The notes: generated from the letters alone by a model not told the origin. A stretch of 38,470 bases of DNA from Spirochaetaceae bacterium (GCA_016744925.1 JADGDJ010000003.1:32603-71072), one strand, 5' to 3'. Shown: positions 17,880 to 26,581, counted from the stretch's first letter. Numbers and translations are program-made.

Positions 17880-17952
17880 CCTCAATAGAATTGAGGCAGT
17901 CTAAAATGAGAACAGCCTCAATTCTGAAACTACCACAACAGTAGTTTCAGAA
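17880..17952 (-). promoter_or_regulatory. Three competing stem-loops over a permease ribosome-binding site
   Basis: In the minus-strand mRNA between binding protein and permease, three stems can form. Stem 1 is TTCTGAAACTAC (17952-17941) with GTAGTTTCAGAA (17933-17922), 12 bp and a 7-nt loop. Stem 2 is AGAATTGAGGC (17925-17915) with GCCTCAATTCT (17897-17887), 11 bp and a 17-nt loop. Stem 3 is CCTCAAT (17896-17890) with ATTGAGG (17886-17880), 7 bp and a 3-nt loop. Stem 3 hides the GAGG site. Stem 2 uses the same CCTCAAT strand and would release it. Stem 1 overlaps stem 2 by 4 nt. This is the architecture of a translational switch, though simple mRNA stabilisation of the binding-protein message is also possible. 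Confidence 0.65.
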
Positions 17953-18012
17953 ATAAAGATTTAAGAATAAAAGGACAATACCCCACGATGAGGCATTCCT
18001 TCTATATTTTAC

Positions 18013-19314
18013 TTAGTCCACTATTGCACGGATTTCATTGAGAGCTTTATTGTAGGCATCTTCAGAACTGGAGCCGTTCACAAGTACATCTGTTACGGCA
18101 TTGTTGAAGATTGCAAGAACAACTGCGTCATACTCAGAAACTTTAGCACTTGGAATATTGTTGGCTACATCAGCATAGAGCTGCCTAATTTTCTGACCAC
18201 CGAAATAAGGAACATCTTCATTCATGATGTCATCATCATATACAGTAGTCAGTGCCGGATAAGCGTCAATTTGTTCAAATGTTGAAAGTTGGGCATGACT
18301 TGTTGTTGTGAGATACTTGATAACTTCCCATGCCGCCGCTTTATTTTCCAGAGGAACCTGTTGGGGAATTGAAAGGTATGTCCCTCCCTGAGAAGCATAC
18401 AATCCTCCGGGAAGAGGGGCGACTCTCCAGTCTCCTGCCAGATCACTTGCGACCCAAGCTTTCAGAGCCCCACCCCACCAGGCACCATTGACAATACTTG
18501 CGACTGTTCCATCGGCAAAAGCCTGAATCCAGGGACCACTCCAGGCTCCGAGATCTCCATCAATACCAGCTTCTCTGATTTTCTTAACCAGATCGAGGGA
18601 ATCCATGAATTTCTGCTTGGGCTGTAGAGGATTGTTGTCTTCATCAAACCAGCCGCCTTTTCCACCATTGAGAGGCATCATTGCTACTTCCGAAGCATGT
18701 GGCATAGCGAACTGATCGATAACTCCGTCACCGTCTTTGTCGATAGTGAGCTTTTTACCGGCTTCTATATATTCATCCCAGCTTTTGAGATTATCCAGAG
18801 AAACGCCCGCAGCATCAGCCAGACTTTTTCTGTAAAATAATACAGCAGGAGCGATATCAACGGGATAAGCAACCAGTCTTCCCTCAGCTGTTGTCGCATT
18901 GGACATAGCAAAAGGCACGATATCTTTTCCTTCTTCAATACCATTGAAAGGAGCGGCTGCAAGGTTTGTCAGCCCGCCACCTTCAACAAACTTAGCAATA
19001 AATCCAATCTCCAGAGCTTCTATATCATTAGTAGCCTCTCCGGCAGCCAGAACTGTCGTCAGACGATCATGATGACCTCCAAAATCGGCCATCTGATATT
19101 CAAAAGTAATGTTCGGCAGTGCCTTTTTGAATTCTGCTGATTCAAAAATGGTTTTATAGGCTCTTTCAAGGTCTCCGTATCCACCGAAACTGAGAGAATA
19201 CTCTTTTTCCGGATCAAATGCGGGAACCGGATCCGATTCTCCTTGCTGGCCTGTGGCAAAAATACTAAATGATAGCGCAAACATTGTTAAGATTGAAATT
19301 ACCTTTTTCCTCAT
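18013..19314 (-). CDS. Extracellular solute-binding protein of a CUT1 ABC transporter
   Basis: Periplasmic sugar-binding protein, 433 residues. The signal peptide MRKKVISILTMFALSFSIFATG is cut near residue 22. No lipobox Cys is visible, so it is soluble or anchored otherwise. The mature protein has the family 1 binding-protein pattern: GLTNLAAAPFNG, PVDIAPAVLFYRKSLADAAGV, TIDKDGDGVIDQFAMP, VASIVNGAWWGGALKAW. The DKDGDGVID stretch is a likely Ca2+ loop. AAAGGAG lies 6 nt before ATG. It is the first gene of the operon. A 34-bp operator palindrome lies about 75 bp upstream, and hairpins follow the gene. The substrate is likely an oligosaccharide used by the GH-Q-like enzyme. Confidence 0.9.
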   Translation of the reverse strand: MRKKVISILTMFALSFSIFATGQQGESDPVPAFDPEKEYSLSFGGYGDLERAYKTIFESAEFKKALPNITFEYQMADFGGHHDRLTTVLAAGEATNDIEALEIGFIAKFVEGGGLTNLAAAPFNGIEEGKDIVPFAMSNATTAEGRLVAYPVDIAPAVLFYRKSLADAAGVSLDNLKSWDEYIEAGKKLTIDKDGDGVIDQFAMPHASEVAMMPLNGGKGGWFDEDNNPLQPKQKFMDSLDLVKKIREAGIDGDLGAWSGPWIQAFADGTVASIVNGAWWGGALKAWVASDLAGDWRVAPLPGGLYASQGGTYLSIPQQVPLENKAAAWEVIKYLTTTSHAQLSTFEQIDAYPALTTVYDDDIMNEDVPYFGGQKIRQLYADVANNIPSAKVSEYDAVVLAIFNNAVTDVLVNGSSSEDAYNKALNEIRAIVD

Positions 19315-19380
19315 GTTAGTCTCCTTTACATGTTTCTTCTGATTTATTTATTGTATTCTCCTATAGAAAATTCATTCTGT

Positions 19381-19414
19381 CAATCATAAATGTTTGCGTA
19401 AACATTTATGATTG
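19381..19414. promoter_or_regulatory. LacI-type operator within a 34-bp palindrome upstream of the ABC operon
   Basis: CAATCATAAATGTTT (19381-19395) and its exact complement AAACATTTATGATTG (19400-19414) flank a GCGT centre. The inner 16 bp (19390-19405) are the reverse complement of the operator at 11383-11398. The flanking 9 bp on each side extend the symmetry only here. This could strengthen binding, hold a second overlapping site or form a DNA/RNA hairpin. Confidence 0.85.
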
Positions 19415-19439
19415 TAATATCCAAAAAAAGTGATTTAAT
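19411..19439 (-). promoter_or_regulatory. Candidate promoter of the ABC transporter operon
   Basis: On the minus strand ATTAAA (19439-19434), a 17-bp spacer and TACAAT (19416-19411) place the start near 19404, inside the operator, the same geometry as at the GH-Q-like gene. A rival is TTGACA (19383-19378) with GAGAAT 17 bp on (19360-19355). That rival would put the operator upstream of the -35 box. The first is preferred for its better -10 and matching layout. Confidence 0.45.
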
Positions 19440-19452
19440 TCACATAAATCAT

Positions 19453-19659
19453 TTACCTTATCATATAAAGATCTTCGGCTCGCATGATAACAAGATATTT
19501 TCCCGGCCTACCTCTGAAGATTTCTTTAAATAGATTCATCCTCTGTCTGTTTGCCAATGATCCCTGAATGACCGTTCTTTTCATGAACTCAATATCGTCA
19601 TGGTCAGAATATCCTGATGTGATATTTGAACCAGCAGAAATGTTGTATTTTCTGCAGTT
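19453..19659 (-). pseudogene. Possible remnant of a response-regulator receiver domain
   Basis: A 68-codon frame without a good start follows an in-frame stop. It contains the run ITSGYSDHDDIEFM, which resembles the 3' half of the receiver domains of the neighbouring kinases (compare IVSTGYSDSQEIKKM at 23102-24988). A tail follows that is not receiver-like (RMNLFKEIFRGRPGKYLVIM). It lies directly downstream of a hybrid kinase gene on the same strand. It may be a decayed duplicate or an unrelated small gene. The match is short, so confidence is low. Confidence 0.3.
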
Positions 19660-19689
19660 TTAATAATATTAGCTGACCTGAAAAATTGC

Positions 19690-22329
19690 CTAATAAGTCT
19701 TAATCAAGTTTGAGATGACTCTGCTCAACTCTTCGATTTTATAAGGTTTGGGTATAACAGAACTCAAGCCCATCTTTTCCATCTCTTCAATATTATTTCG
19801 ATTTGAATATCCCGACGAAACGATGAATTTGCATTGAATATCTATATCTTTCATCTTCAAAAAAGTATTATATCCATCCAGAACAGGCATTATCATATCC
19901 AGGAGAGTTATATCAATTTCTCTAAATTTCTCTTCGAAAATTTGAACTGCTTCCAACCCATTCGATGCCAATATGACGGCATATCCCAAGGATTCCAGGA
20001 TTTCTTTTCCCACTTCCCGGTTCACCTCTTCATCATCGACCAGAAGAATGACTCCAGAGCCATGCACAATATGATCTTCTCCCATCGACTGCTGAGAATC
20101 ATAAACAATTGGAATTCGGATTTTAGTTGTTGTTCCTACATCCAGAGTACTAAAAACATCGATTTCCCCGTTGTGATCCTCAATGGTCCTTTTGACGGAA
20201 ACCATTCCGAGCCCGGTTCCATGACCTTCGCTTTTCGTTGTAAAGAATGGTTCAAAAATCCTTGAAAGAACATCCCGGCTCATTCCTGTTCCCGTATCAG
20301 AAATATCTATGTAAAAGTATAAATCATCCCGACGGACCGTAATCGAAAGCTCTCCTCCTTTAGGCATAGAATGACTGGAGTTGATGCATATATTTATTAT
20401 GGCATTTTGAATTGAAGAATCATTAATTATAAAATGGAGGTTTTCAATATTATTTTTTTCAATATACTTTAAATCGATATTTTTATTTAGCGTATTGTAG
20501 ACAATCTCGACTGTTTCATTCATCATTTTTTGTATGTTTGAACTCTTTTTTTGATCATCTTTATCTTTTCTCGATAATACTAATAGTTTATTTGATAACT
20601 TTGCGGCATTTTCAGACAGGCTCAATATAATATCTATATATTTCATTAGGGATTCATCGTGCTTCCTGAGCTTTAATTTGATAAGATCGGCAGAACTCAT
20701 AATCCCACCTAATATATTATTAAAATCATGGGCGACTCCACCGGCTAATTTTCCCAATAAATCAATTTTACTTTTGTGGTTTAACTCTGATTGTAATATT
20801 TTAGATGTTTCCTCACTATTCTTTCGTTCTGTTATATCCTGCACTGTGCCTGTAATTTTAATAATTTCTTCATTTGAGAAATATGGTCTTCCTTTGAAGA
20901 TTATCCACTTGTTCTTATCTTTTGCAGTTTTTATTTCCGCTTCCAACTCAAAAGGCCGGCCGTTGGCAATGGCATTATCAACAGCCTCACTTATGAGAAA
21001 CTTATAATCATCCACATAGAATTCAATGGCTTTCTCAACATTGAGGGTAAAATCTTTAGGAACATCATATATGCGGTAAACTTCATCCGACCAAATCAGT
21101 GTGTTGTTTTTAATCTCTAATTCCCATCCCCCGACATGAGAAATCCTTGATGTTTGATCCAGTAGTTCACTGCTTAGCTGTAACTTTTCTCTCATTTGGA
21201 ATTGTTCCGAAATATCTTCCAGTGTAAAAAGTATAAAATCGGTGTTGTATATACAAATTTTTAACCCGAGTACTCTAAAAATCAGATGTTCTCCGGTTTT
21301 TCTTTCAAAAGCTCTCTCATAAGGACCGAAATGATCATTAAGCTCTAAATTATTTATACTGATTTTCTCATCTGTATTTAAAATCAAAGGAAAAATATCA
21401 TAAATATTTGAGTTTAAGAGCTTGCTTTCGCTGCATTCAAAAACATTTGATAAATACTTATTTGTTTGCTCAATCTGGCCATTGGAAGATATGATTAAAA
21501 CGCCAATGGGGAGATTATTGGATGTGCTTCGGTAAAATTCCCTACTTGAAATAACTTGATTTGTTAAGGCATTCTTTTCTTTCCATAACAAGTCGAATTC
21601 TTTGCTTAAAAAATCGATTTCATTCTCATTTTTATCCGAATTATATTTATGATCAGAGTCACCCCATTGTCCTATTGCTCTTCTCAGGTTTTTTAAAGGG
21701 TTTTCAACTTCTAGTTGATAGATGACAATGACGCTGATAGAGACGAGAAATATCGTCAATATTATGGAGAGCAAATGTGAACGAATTACAGACTGCAATG
21801 TTTCCATTACCGATTCGTCAGAAATAATCAAATGGACTGTTCCTATAAATACATCAATTCCGTCTGAGTCGAAATAGATAGGATGAGAATTCGTAATAAC
21901 CGAATAGGGAATCTCATTGAACAAAATTATCTCGACAAAGTGAAAAAACAACTTTAAATCCGGATCTGATCCCTTATCATCTTCCATAAATTCCACAAAA
22001 GTCACACCTTCAGTGGCAACCATTGAAAACTCGTCATCAAAAACCTGAATACCTACAATATCCGGATCTTTAAGCAAATTTTTGCTTAAGCTTCTAATGC
22101 GTTCCTCATTGACAATCCAAAGAGGATAGGACAATTCCAATGCTTCTTTCTCTAATAAAAAATCCATCTTTTTTTCTAATAAAAGCTGAGAATCTTCATA
22201 TAGTCCCCATTGAGATATTAGTGAAACTGAAAATGATACGACAAGAATAACAGGGAGAGATTTCAAAAAAATGACGATTTTAGTGTTTTTTTCATATATT
22301 ACCTGTATTTCGAAATGATTGCGATCCAT
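19690..22329 (-). CDS. Hybrid sensor histidine kinase (sensor-HAMP-PAS-PAS-HisKA-HATPase-REC)
   Basis: Inner-membrane hybrid kinase of 879 residues. TM1 is near 20-42, followed by an extracytoplasmic sensor of about 140 residues (starting near LELSYPLWIVNEERI) and TM2 near 186-206. After a HAMP-like linker come PAS domains at about 268-385 and 395-505. H534 in GGVAHDFNN is the phosphorylated His. The ATPase has INSSHSMPKGG, DTGTGMS and GTGLGMVSVKR, and the receiver carries D811 in LLDMIMP. ATG at 22329 overlaps the upstream periplasmic-binding-like gene by 31 bp, with GGAAG before it. The overlap suggests that protein feeds this kinase. No output domain follows the receiver, so phosphate must pass on. 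Confidence 0.92.
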   Translation of the reverse strand: MDRNHFEIQVIYEKNTKIVIFLKSLPVILVVSFSVSLISQWGLYEDSQLLLEKKMDFLLEKEALELSYPLWIVNEERIRSLSKNLLKDPDIVGIQVFDDEFSMVATEGVTFVEFMEDDKGSDPDLKLFFHFVEIILFNEIPYSVITNSHPIYFDSDGIDVFIGTVHLIISDESVMETLQSVIRSHLLSIILTIFLVSISVIVIYQLEVENPLKNLRRAIGQWGDSDHKYNSDKNENEIDFLSKEFDLLWKEKNALTNQVISSREFYRSTSNNLPIGVLIISSNGQIEQTNKYLSNVFECSESKLLNSNIYDIFPLILNTDEKISINNLELNDHFGPYERAFERKTGEHLIFRVLGLKICIYNTDFILFTLEDISEQFQMREKLQLSSELLDQTSRISHVGGWELEIKNNTLIWSDEVYRIYDVPKDFTLNVEKAIEFYVDDYKFLISEAVDNAIANGRPFELEAEIKTAKDKNKWIIFKGRPYFSNEEIIKITGTVQDITERKNSEETSKILQSELNHKSKIDLLGKLAGGVAHDFNNILGGIMSSADLIKLKLRKHDESLMKYIDIILSLSENAAKLSNKLLVLSRKDKDDQKKSSNIQKMMNETVEIVYNTLNKNIDLKYIEKNNIENLHFIINDSSIQNAIINICINSSHSMPKGGELSITVRRDDLYFYIDISDTGTGMSRDVLSRIFEPFFTTKSEGHGTGLGMVSVKRTIEDHNGEIDVFSTLDVGTTTKIRIPIVYDSQQSMGEDHIVHGSGVILLVDDEEVNREVGKEILESLGYAVILASNGLEAVQIFEEKFREIDITLLDMIMPVLDGYNTFLKMKDIDIQCKFIVSSGYSNRNNIEEMEKMGLSSVIPKPYKIEELSRVISNLIKTY

Positions 22330-23048
22330 GATGGATCTTCCTGGATATGGAGTAACAGGGAATCAAGGAATCGAACTATTTCCTCATCATTGTGACTAAT
22401 GATAAATTTTCTAAGATATTCACTATGCAGAATAGGCGAAATATAAAGATCATCACTCATCCTATTCACTTGTATAATATATTCGGCTCCTACAAGTGGG
22501 GCTATGGTAAAATCAATTCTGTTTTTCTGAAGCATTCGGAAGTTATTCACATGATTTTCATTATTAAATCTTACAATTTCCCCTTGATCCGCCAAGTCGT
22601 CAATATCAATATAACGATGGCCAATTATGCCTCCGAAGCGGAGACCGGACACAGAAGCGGCACCTGAATAGTTGATTTGATTCTCAGAACTTGAAATTAC
22701 AGCATTTCCATCTTCCATGATAGCATGCTCAGTCCACGTATAACTCTCTTCATCTTCATCGTCGAACCAAATAGGGTTCACCCAGGGGACGATAAAGGCT
22801 TCCTCATTATCAAAAGATTTTTCAACTCTGGTCTTGGACATACTTTGCACTGTGAAAATATACCTGTTATCCGATTTCGCAGTTAAGTATTCAGCCAGAT
22901 CATATGTCAAACCTATAGAATCTCCAATAATGAATGGGGCATGTGTATGGTATGTATATATTTTTATCTCTTGTTGCTGAGACCAAATTGATACATTTAA
23001 AAAGAACATAAAAATCAACATGTTTTTATTACAAAAAGAATGATTCAT
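22299..23048 (-). CDS. Periplasmic solute-binding-like protein (SBP_bac_3 type), likely kinase co-sensor
   Basis: Exported protein of 249 residues with an N-terminal hydrophobic signal (MLIFMFFLNVSIWSQ, cut near residue 25). The mature part begins IKIYTYHTHAPFIIGDSIGLTYDLAEYL, the opening pattern of family 3 extracellular binding proteins. NNFRMLQKNRIDFTIAP, the usual second-lobe strand, follows. No permease or ATPase is nearby. It sits inside a signalling operon and overlaps the start of the downstream hybrid kinase by 31 bp, so ligand presentation to that kinase is more likely than transport. The ribosome-binding site before ATG at 23048 is poor. A start at 23021 is possible but no better. 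Confidence 0.75.
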   Translation of the reverse strand: MNHSFCNKNMLIFMFFLNVSIWSQQQEIKIYTYHTHAPFIIGDSIGLTYDLAEYLTAKSDNRYIFTVQSMSKTRVEKSFDNEEAFIVPWVNPIWFDDEDEESYTWTEHAIMEDGNAVISSSENQINYSGAASVSGLRFGGIIGHRYIDIDDLADQGEIVRFNNENHVNNFRMLQKNRIDFTIAPLVGAEYIIQVNRMSDDLYISPILHSEYLRKFIISHNDEEIVRFLDSLLLHIQEDPSWIAIISKYR

Positions 23049-23101
23049 AACCTAAGTATCTAACAAAGAAATCATTTCTACAACTTATTATATCTCTAAT
23101 A

Positions 23102-24988
23102 CTAACTTCCGGACTCTCTTTTCAGGACTTCTGAAAGTTCTTCAATTTTGAAAGGTTTATGCAGTACTCCGGATAAACCCATCTCTTCCATTTTTTTTAT
23201 CTCCTGGGAATCACTATAACCTGTTGAAACAATAATTTTACAATTTGAATCTCTCTTTCTAAGTTCCACGAACGTTTCATAACCACTCATTTGGGGCATG
23301 ATCATGTCCAGAATTATAAATGATATATCATTTTGAATAACAAGATCTAAAGCCTCCAGGCCATTTGAAGCCAATATAACGTTGAATCCCAAAGCCCTGA
23401 CAATATCACCGATGACAATCTGATTCGTTTCTTCATCATCAACAATAAGAATATGTTTCCCCTCAGAATCTATTATTCTAAACTCTGAATCGAGTACTTC
23501 TCTTCTTTTAAATGAATGATCTGTGGTAATCGGGAGATATATCCGGAATGAGGTTCCCTCGCAAAGCACACTTTCGACATCCACGGTTCCGTGATGATTT
23601 TCGGCCATTTTATACACAGCGGTTAATCCTAATCCGGAACCTTCTCCTACATTCTTTGTGGTAAAAAAAGGTTCAAAGATTCTTTCCAGATTTTCTTTAG
23701 AGATGCCGGTTCCTTCATCTGAAATTTCTACCCAGCAATACATTCCTTCAGAAATCTCTAAAATGGCTTTATTACAAAAATGGGCATCTAACCAGGAATT
23801 CCCTGTTAAGATTTTGATTTTGCCTCCGTCAGGCATCGCATGACTTGCATTAATGCATAAATTCAAAATAGCATTGTGCAGTTCCGAATTATTACCCACT
23901 ATAAAATGTTCATCCGCAACCAGGTCTAATACTAATTCTATTTTTTTATCTATTGTACTTTTGAGAATGTTAAACACATCATTTATAACTGTATGAATGT
24001 CTAAAGAGGTCGAGGTTGTATTCTTTTTACTACTGAAGACCAATAATCTATTGGATAAATCTGCCGCTCTTTCTGAAGATTCTAATATTATGTCAATGTA
24101 TTTAAGACTTCTATCACTTAAATCCCTATTTTTAAGTTTTAACAATTGCGCAGAGCTCATAATCCCGCTAAGAACATTATTAAAATCATGTGCTATTCCA
24201 CCTGCCAGCTGTCCGATAGCATCCATTTTATTTCTATGCTGTAACTGTTCCTGTATCTTTAACTTTTCTGTAATATCTTCCTTCGTTGCTATGAAATGGG
24301 TTATGATGCCAGCATCATTAAACATGGGGGAGATTGTCGCATCTTCCCAATAGTACTGACCATTTTTTTTCATATTCTGAAAAAAACCTTTCCACTCCTT
24401 ACCATCAGTAATGGTGCTCCATAAATTTTCATATGTCTCCGGTTTTGTCATTCCGCTACTGAAGATCCGGGGGTTCCGGCCTTTCAATTCAATATCAGAA
24501 TACCCTGTAAGTTCACAGGTTTTTCTATTTACATATTTAATAATCCCGTCGACATCTGTAATAACAATAGACATTGGTGTTTGATTGAATGCCGTCTCGA
24601 ATGTCAAGATATCAGACTTCATCTGCATGAGTCTCTGGTCTTCTTCCGGAATCCATTTTCGTATGAGAATAGTGATAATGATGATAGATACTACTAAATT
24701 GGTTATCTTCGGGAAAAAGACGATCTGAGGCTGTGCCAGGAAATTATAGATGCTTATAGGGATTAATCCAGAGAGGGATGTATACCAAAATCCAAAATAG
24801 GTACTCTCAAAAAGAGTTCTTAATGAATCTATGGAAAGTATGACAAATAGAGTTCTCAATAATAGATCGTTATACTTCTTCTTTCTAATTCTCCTGATGT
24901 AAAAGCTGAAAATAAATAGCCAGAATAATATTAACATCCAATAGACAAAAGGAGTTAAGTATCTAAATATTGAACTAATCATTTCCAT
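23102..24988 (-). CDS. Hybrid sensor histidine kinase (multi-TM-PAS-HisKA-HATPase-REC)
   Basis: Membrane hybrid kinase, 628 residues from the ATG at 24988. That start is chosen because AAGGGAG lies 6 nt upstream. The ATG at 25006 lies within 1 bp of the previous stop and has no such site. The N-terminus has three to four membrane segments with little extracellular sequence. A PAS domain follows (about 132-245, TPMSIVITDVDG ... ATKEDIT), then H267 in GGIAHDFNN and the ATPase motifs INASHAMPDGG, DEGTGIS and GSGLGLTAVYK. A receiver with D561 in ILDMIMP ends the protein. Kinase and receiver are close paralogues of those at 19690 and 32882. No effector domain is attached. Confidence 0.92.
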   Translation of the reverse strand: MEMISSIFRYLTPFVYWMLILFWLFIFSFYIRRIRKKKYNDLLLRTLFVILSIDSLRTLFESTYFGFWYTSLSGLIPISIYNFLAQPQIVFFPKITNLVVSIIIITILIRKWIPEEDQRLMQMKSDILTFETAFNQTPMSIVITDVDGIIKYVNRKTCELTGYSDIELKGRNPRIFSSGMTKPETYENLWSTITDGKEWKGFFQNMKKNGQYYWEDATISPMFNDAGIITHFIATKEDITEKLKIQEQLQHRNKMDAIGQLAGGIAHDFNNVLSGIMSSAQLLKLKNRDLSDRSLKYIDIILESSERAADLSNRLLVFSSKKNTTSTSLDIHTVINDVFNILKSTIDKKIELVLDLVADEHFIVGNNSELHNAILNLCINASHAMPDGGKIKILTGNSWLDAHFCNKAILEISEGMYCWVEISDEGTGISKENLERIFEPFFTTKNVGEGSGLGLTAVYKMAENHHGTVDVESVLCEGTSFRIYLPITTDHSFKRREVLDSEFRIIDSEGKHILIVDDEETNQIVIGDIVRALGFNVILASNGLEALDLVIQNDISFIILDMIMPQMSGYETFVELRKRDSNCKIIVSTGYSDSQEIKKMEEMGLSGVLHKPFKIEELSEVLKRESGS

Positions 24989-25006
24989 TATTGCTCCCTT
25001 ATTCAT

Positions 25007-26581
25007 CTATCCTTCATATATTTTGAAATTATTTTTACCGTGTTTCTTGACATCATACATAGCGGAATCAGCATTCCTCATCAATTCCTCAATACCCTCT
25101 TTGCGATTGGGATTTGAAATGACAATTCCAATACTTGCACCGACTTGAACAGAACCCTTATCTAAAAATATGGGATTTGATAATTGAATAAGAATCTTTT
25201 CTGCGATTAAAATACAGTTCTGAGGACTCTGAATATGAGAGATAAGGATCATCAATTCATCACCACCTATCCTGGAAACCGTGTCAGCGGCCCGTACGGT
25301 TTTCCTCAACAATTCTCCCATCTTTATTAATAACTGATCTCCTGCATCATGACCTAAAGAATCATTTATCTCCTTAAATCCATCGAGATCAATATAAAAA
25401 AGGGCAAAAGAGGACTGATATCTCACCGATTGTGAAATTTCTAACTTTATCCGATCATAAAGAAGATATCTATTGGGCAGTCCGGTCAGATTATCATAGA
25501 GAGCCATTTGTTTAATTTTAGAACTGAGAGTCAATTTTTCTACGTTAGATCTGGCGAGAATAAAAGCGACAATAAAATCCAGGACAAGTATGACAATACC
25601 GAGAAAACGATTCCTGTATAAAATTTGAGACCAACGAACACCAATCTGATCATAGGGAATTGTGTTCATTAAAAACCACGAATTCTCCGATCCCTTATCT
25701 GATTGTAAATAGGGTTTCACTTGAATTGAAGTTTTTATATAATTATCTTCATTGGATTGAAAATAGGATCTGCCTGTCATTTGCTCCCACGATTCAGGAA
25801 AAAAACTTGAGTAGTTGGTATTATTTTTTTCCGGATACATGAATCCCCACTCTCGCTCCTTATCGTCATTATATAGCCAAAACCCTTGGTTATTGATGAG
25901 AGAAAAGACACCGGGGTTTTTCTCCGTGGCTAGTTTCAAGTTATCGATTATCTGCACACCAAGATAGTTTAAAATGACAATTCCTTTCTTTTTTCCAGAA
26001 GTATCGAACACAGGTGTTGCGAACCTGATCATAGGTTTAATTGGCTGCTCTATCTTATTTTTTTCAATATTTAAATCAAAAGGTGATATATAAAATTCGC
26101 CCTGGTCTAAAGCCATTGTTTCCAGGAAATAATATCTATCGCCCTTATTTTGAAGTTTTTCAAATGCTATGAGTTCCGGTTTTCCATCATTTCGATTTAC
26201 ACGGACAATCTCATTCCCATGTTCATCTAAAAACCTGATTTGATCATACTGATCTTTGCTTTTAGAAAACTCAAGGAACTCATTTCCGACCTGGATCCTT
26301 TCTTTTTCACTTTTTATTTCTCTATAACGCAGCATTTCGTTCAACTGCGGAAGAAAAGATAAATCGGATTCAATATCGCGGAAATGCTCTAAAAGTAAAT
26401 CCCGTTGAGCTTTCAATTGAATCTCAGATTCTTTACTAACCAGTTTTATATCATTATTTCTTTCTATCTGGGCAAATAGAACCATTATTAAAAAAGAGCA
26501 CATGAACCAAAATACAAAATAGAGAGAGTAAAGAGATCCGAATCTGTTCACCTTTTTTGAAAGATGACTTATTAATTTCAA
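25007..26581 (-). CDS. Membrane diguanylate cyclase (GGDEF) with extracellular sensor (TTG start)
   Basis: Enzyme expected to make cyclic di-GMP from two GTP. It has 524 residues from a TTG at 26581. That TTG is chosen because GGAG lies 6 nt upstream, in the same 13-nt context as the TTG start at 4099. The open frame begins with GTG at 26593, which has no ribosome-binding site. TM1 lies at about 18-40, a dCache-like extracellular region runs to about 320, and TM2 follows. The catalytic domain begins LYDNLTGLPNR. Its signature is GGDEL (439-443) rather than GGDEF, a tolerated variant, and RAAD five residues before it is an intact inhibitory I-site. It sits between two kinase genes and links the block to c-di-GMP. 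Confidence 0.9.
   Translation of the reverse strand: MKLISHLSKKVNRFGSLYSLYFVFWFMCSFLIMVLFAQIERNNDIKLVSKESEIQLKAQRDLLLEHFRDIESDLSFLPQLNEMLRYREIKSEKERIQVGNEFLEFSKSKDQYDQIRFLDEHGNEIVRVNRNDGKPELIAFEKLQNKGDRYYFLETMALDQGEFYISPFDLNIEKNKIEQPIKPMIRFATPVFDTSGKKKGIVILNYLGVQIIDNLKLATEKNPGVFSLINNQGFWLYNDDKEREWGFMYPEKNNTNYSSFFPESWEQMTGRSYFQSNEDNYIKTSIQVKPYLQSDKGSENSWFLMNTIPYDQIGVRWSQILYRNRFLGIVILVLDFIVAFILARSNVEKLTLSSKIKQMALYDNLTGLPNRYLLYDRIKLEISQSVRYQSSFALFYIDLDGFKEINDSLGHDAGDQLLIKMGELLRKTVRAADTVSRIGGDELMILISHIQSPQNCILIAEKILIQLSNPIFLDKGSVQVGASIGIVISNPNRKEGIEELMRNADSAMYDVKKHGKNNFKIYEG

Larger units (their letters stand above)
19315..19689. other. Largest gene-poor gap: promoter/operator region plus a possible gene remnant
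   Basis: This 375-bp stretch lies between the ABC operon start and the end of a hybrid kinase gene, both read leftward. Positions 19315-19440 hold the leader, operator palindrome and promoter candidates of the ABC operon. Positions 19453-19659 hold an open frame that resembles the 3' half of a receiver domain. No clear terminator for the kinase operon was found. The rest shows nothing recognisable. Confidence 0.6.

Noticed and set aside
19834-20265. Plus-strand open frame of 143 codons
   Set aside because: Antisense to the receiver and ATPase part of a hybrid kinase. No start signal and no recognisable domain.
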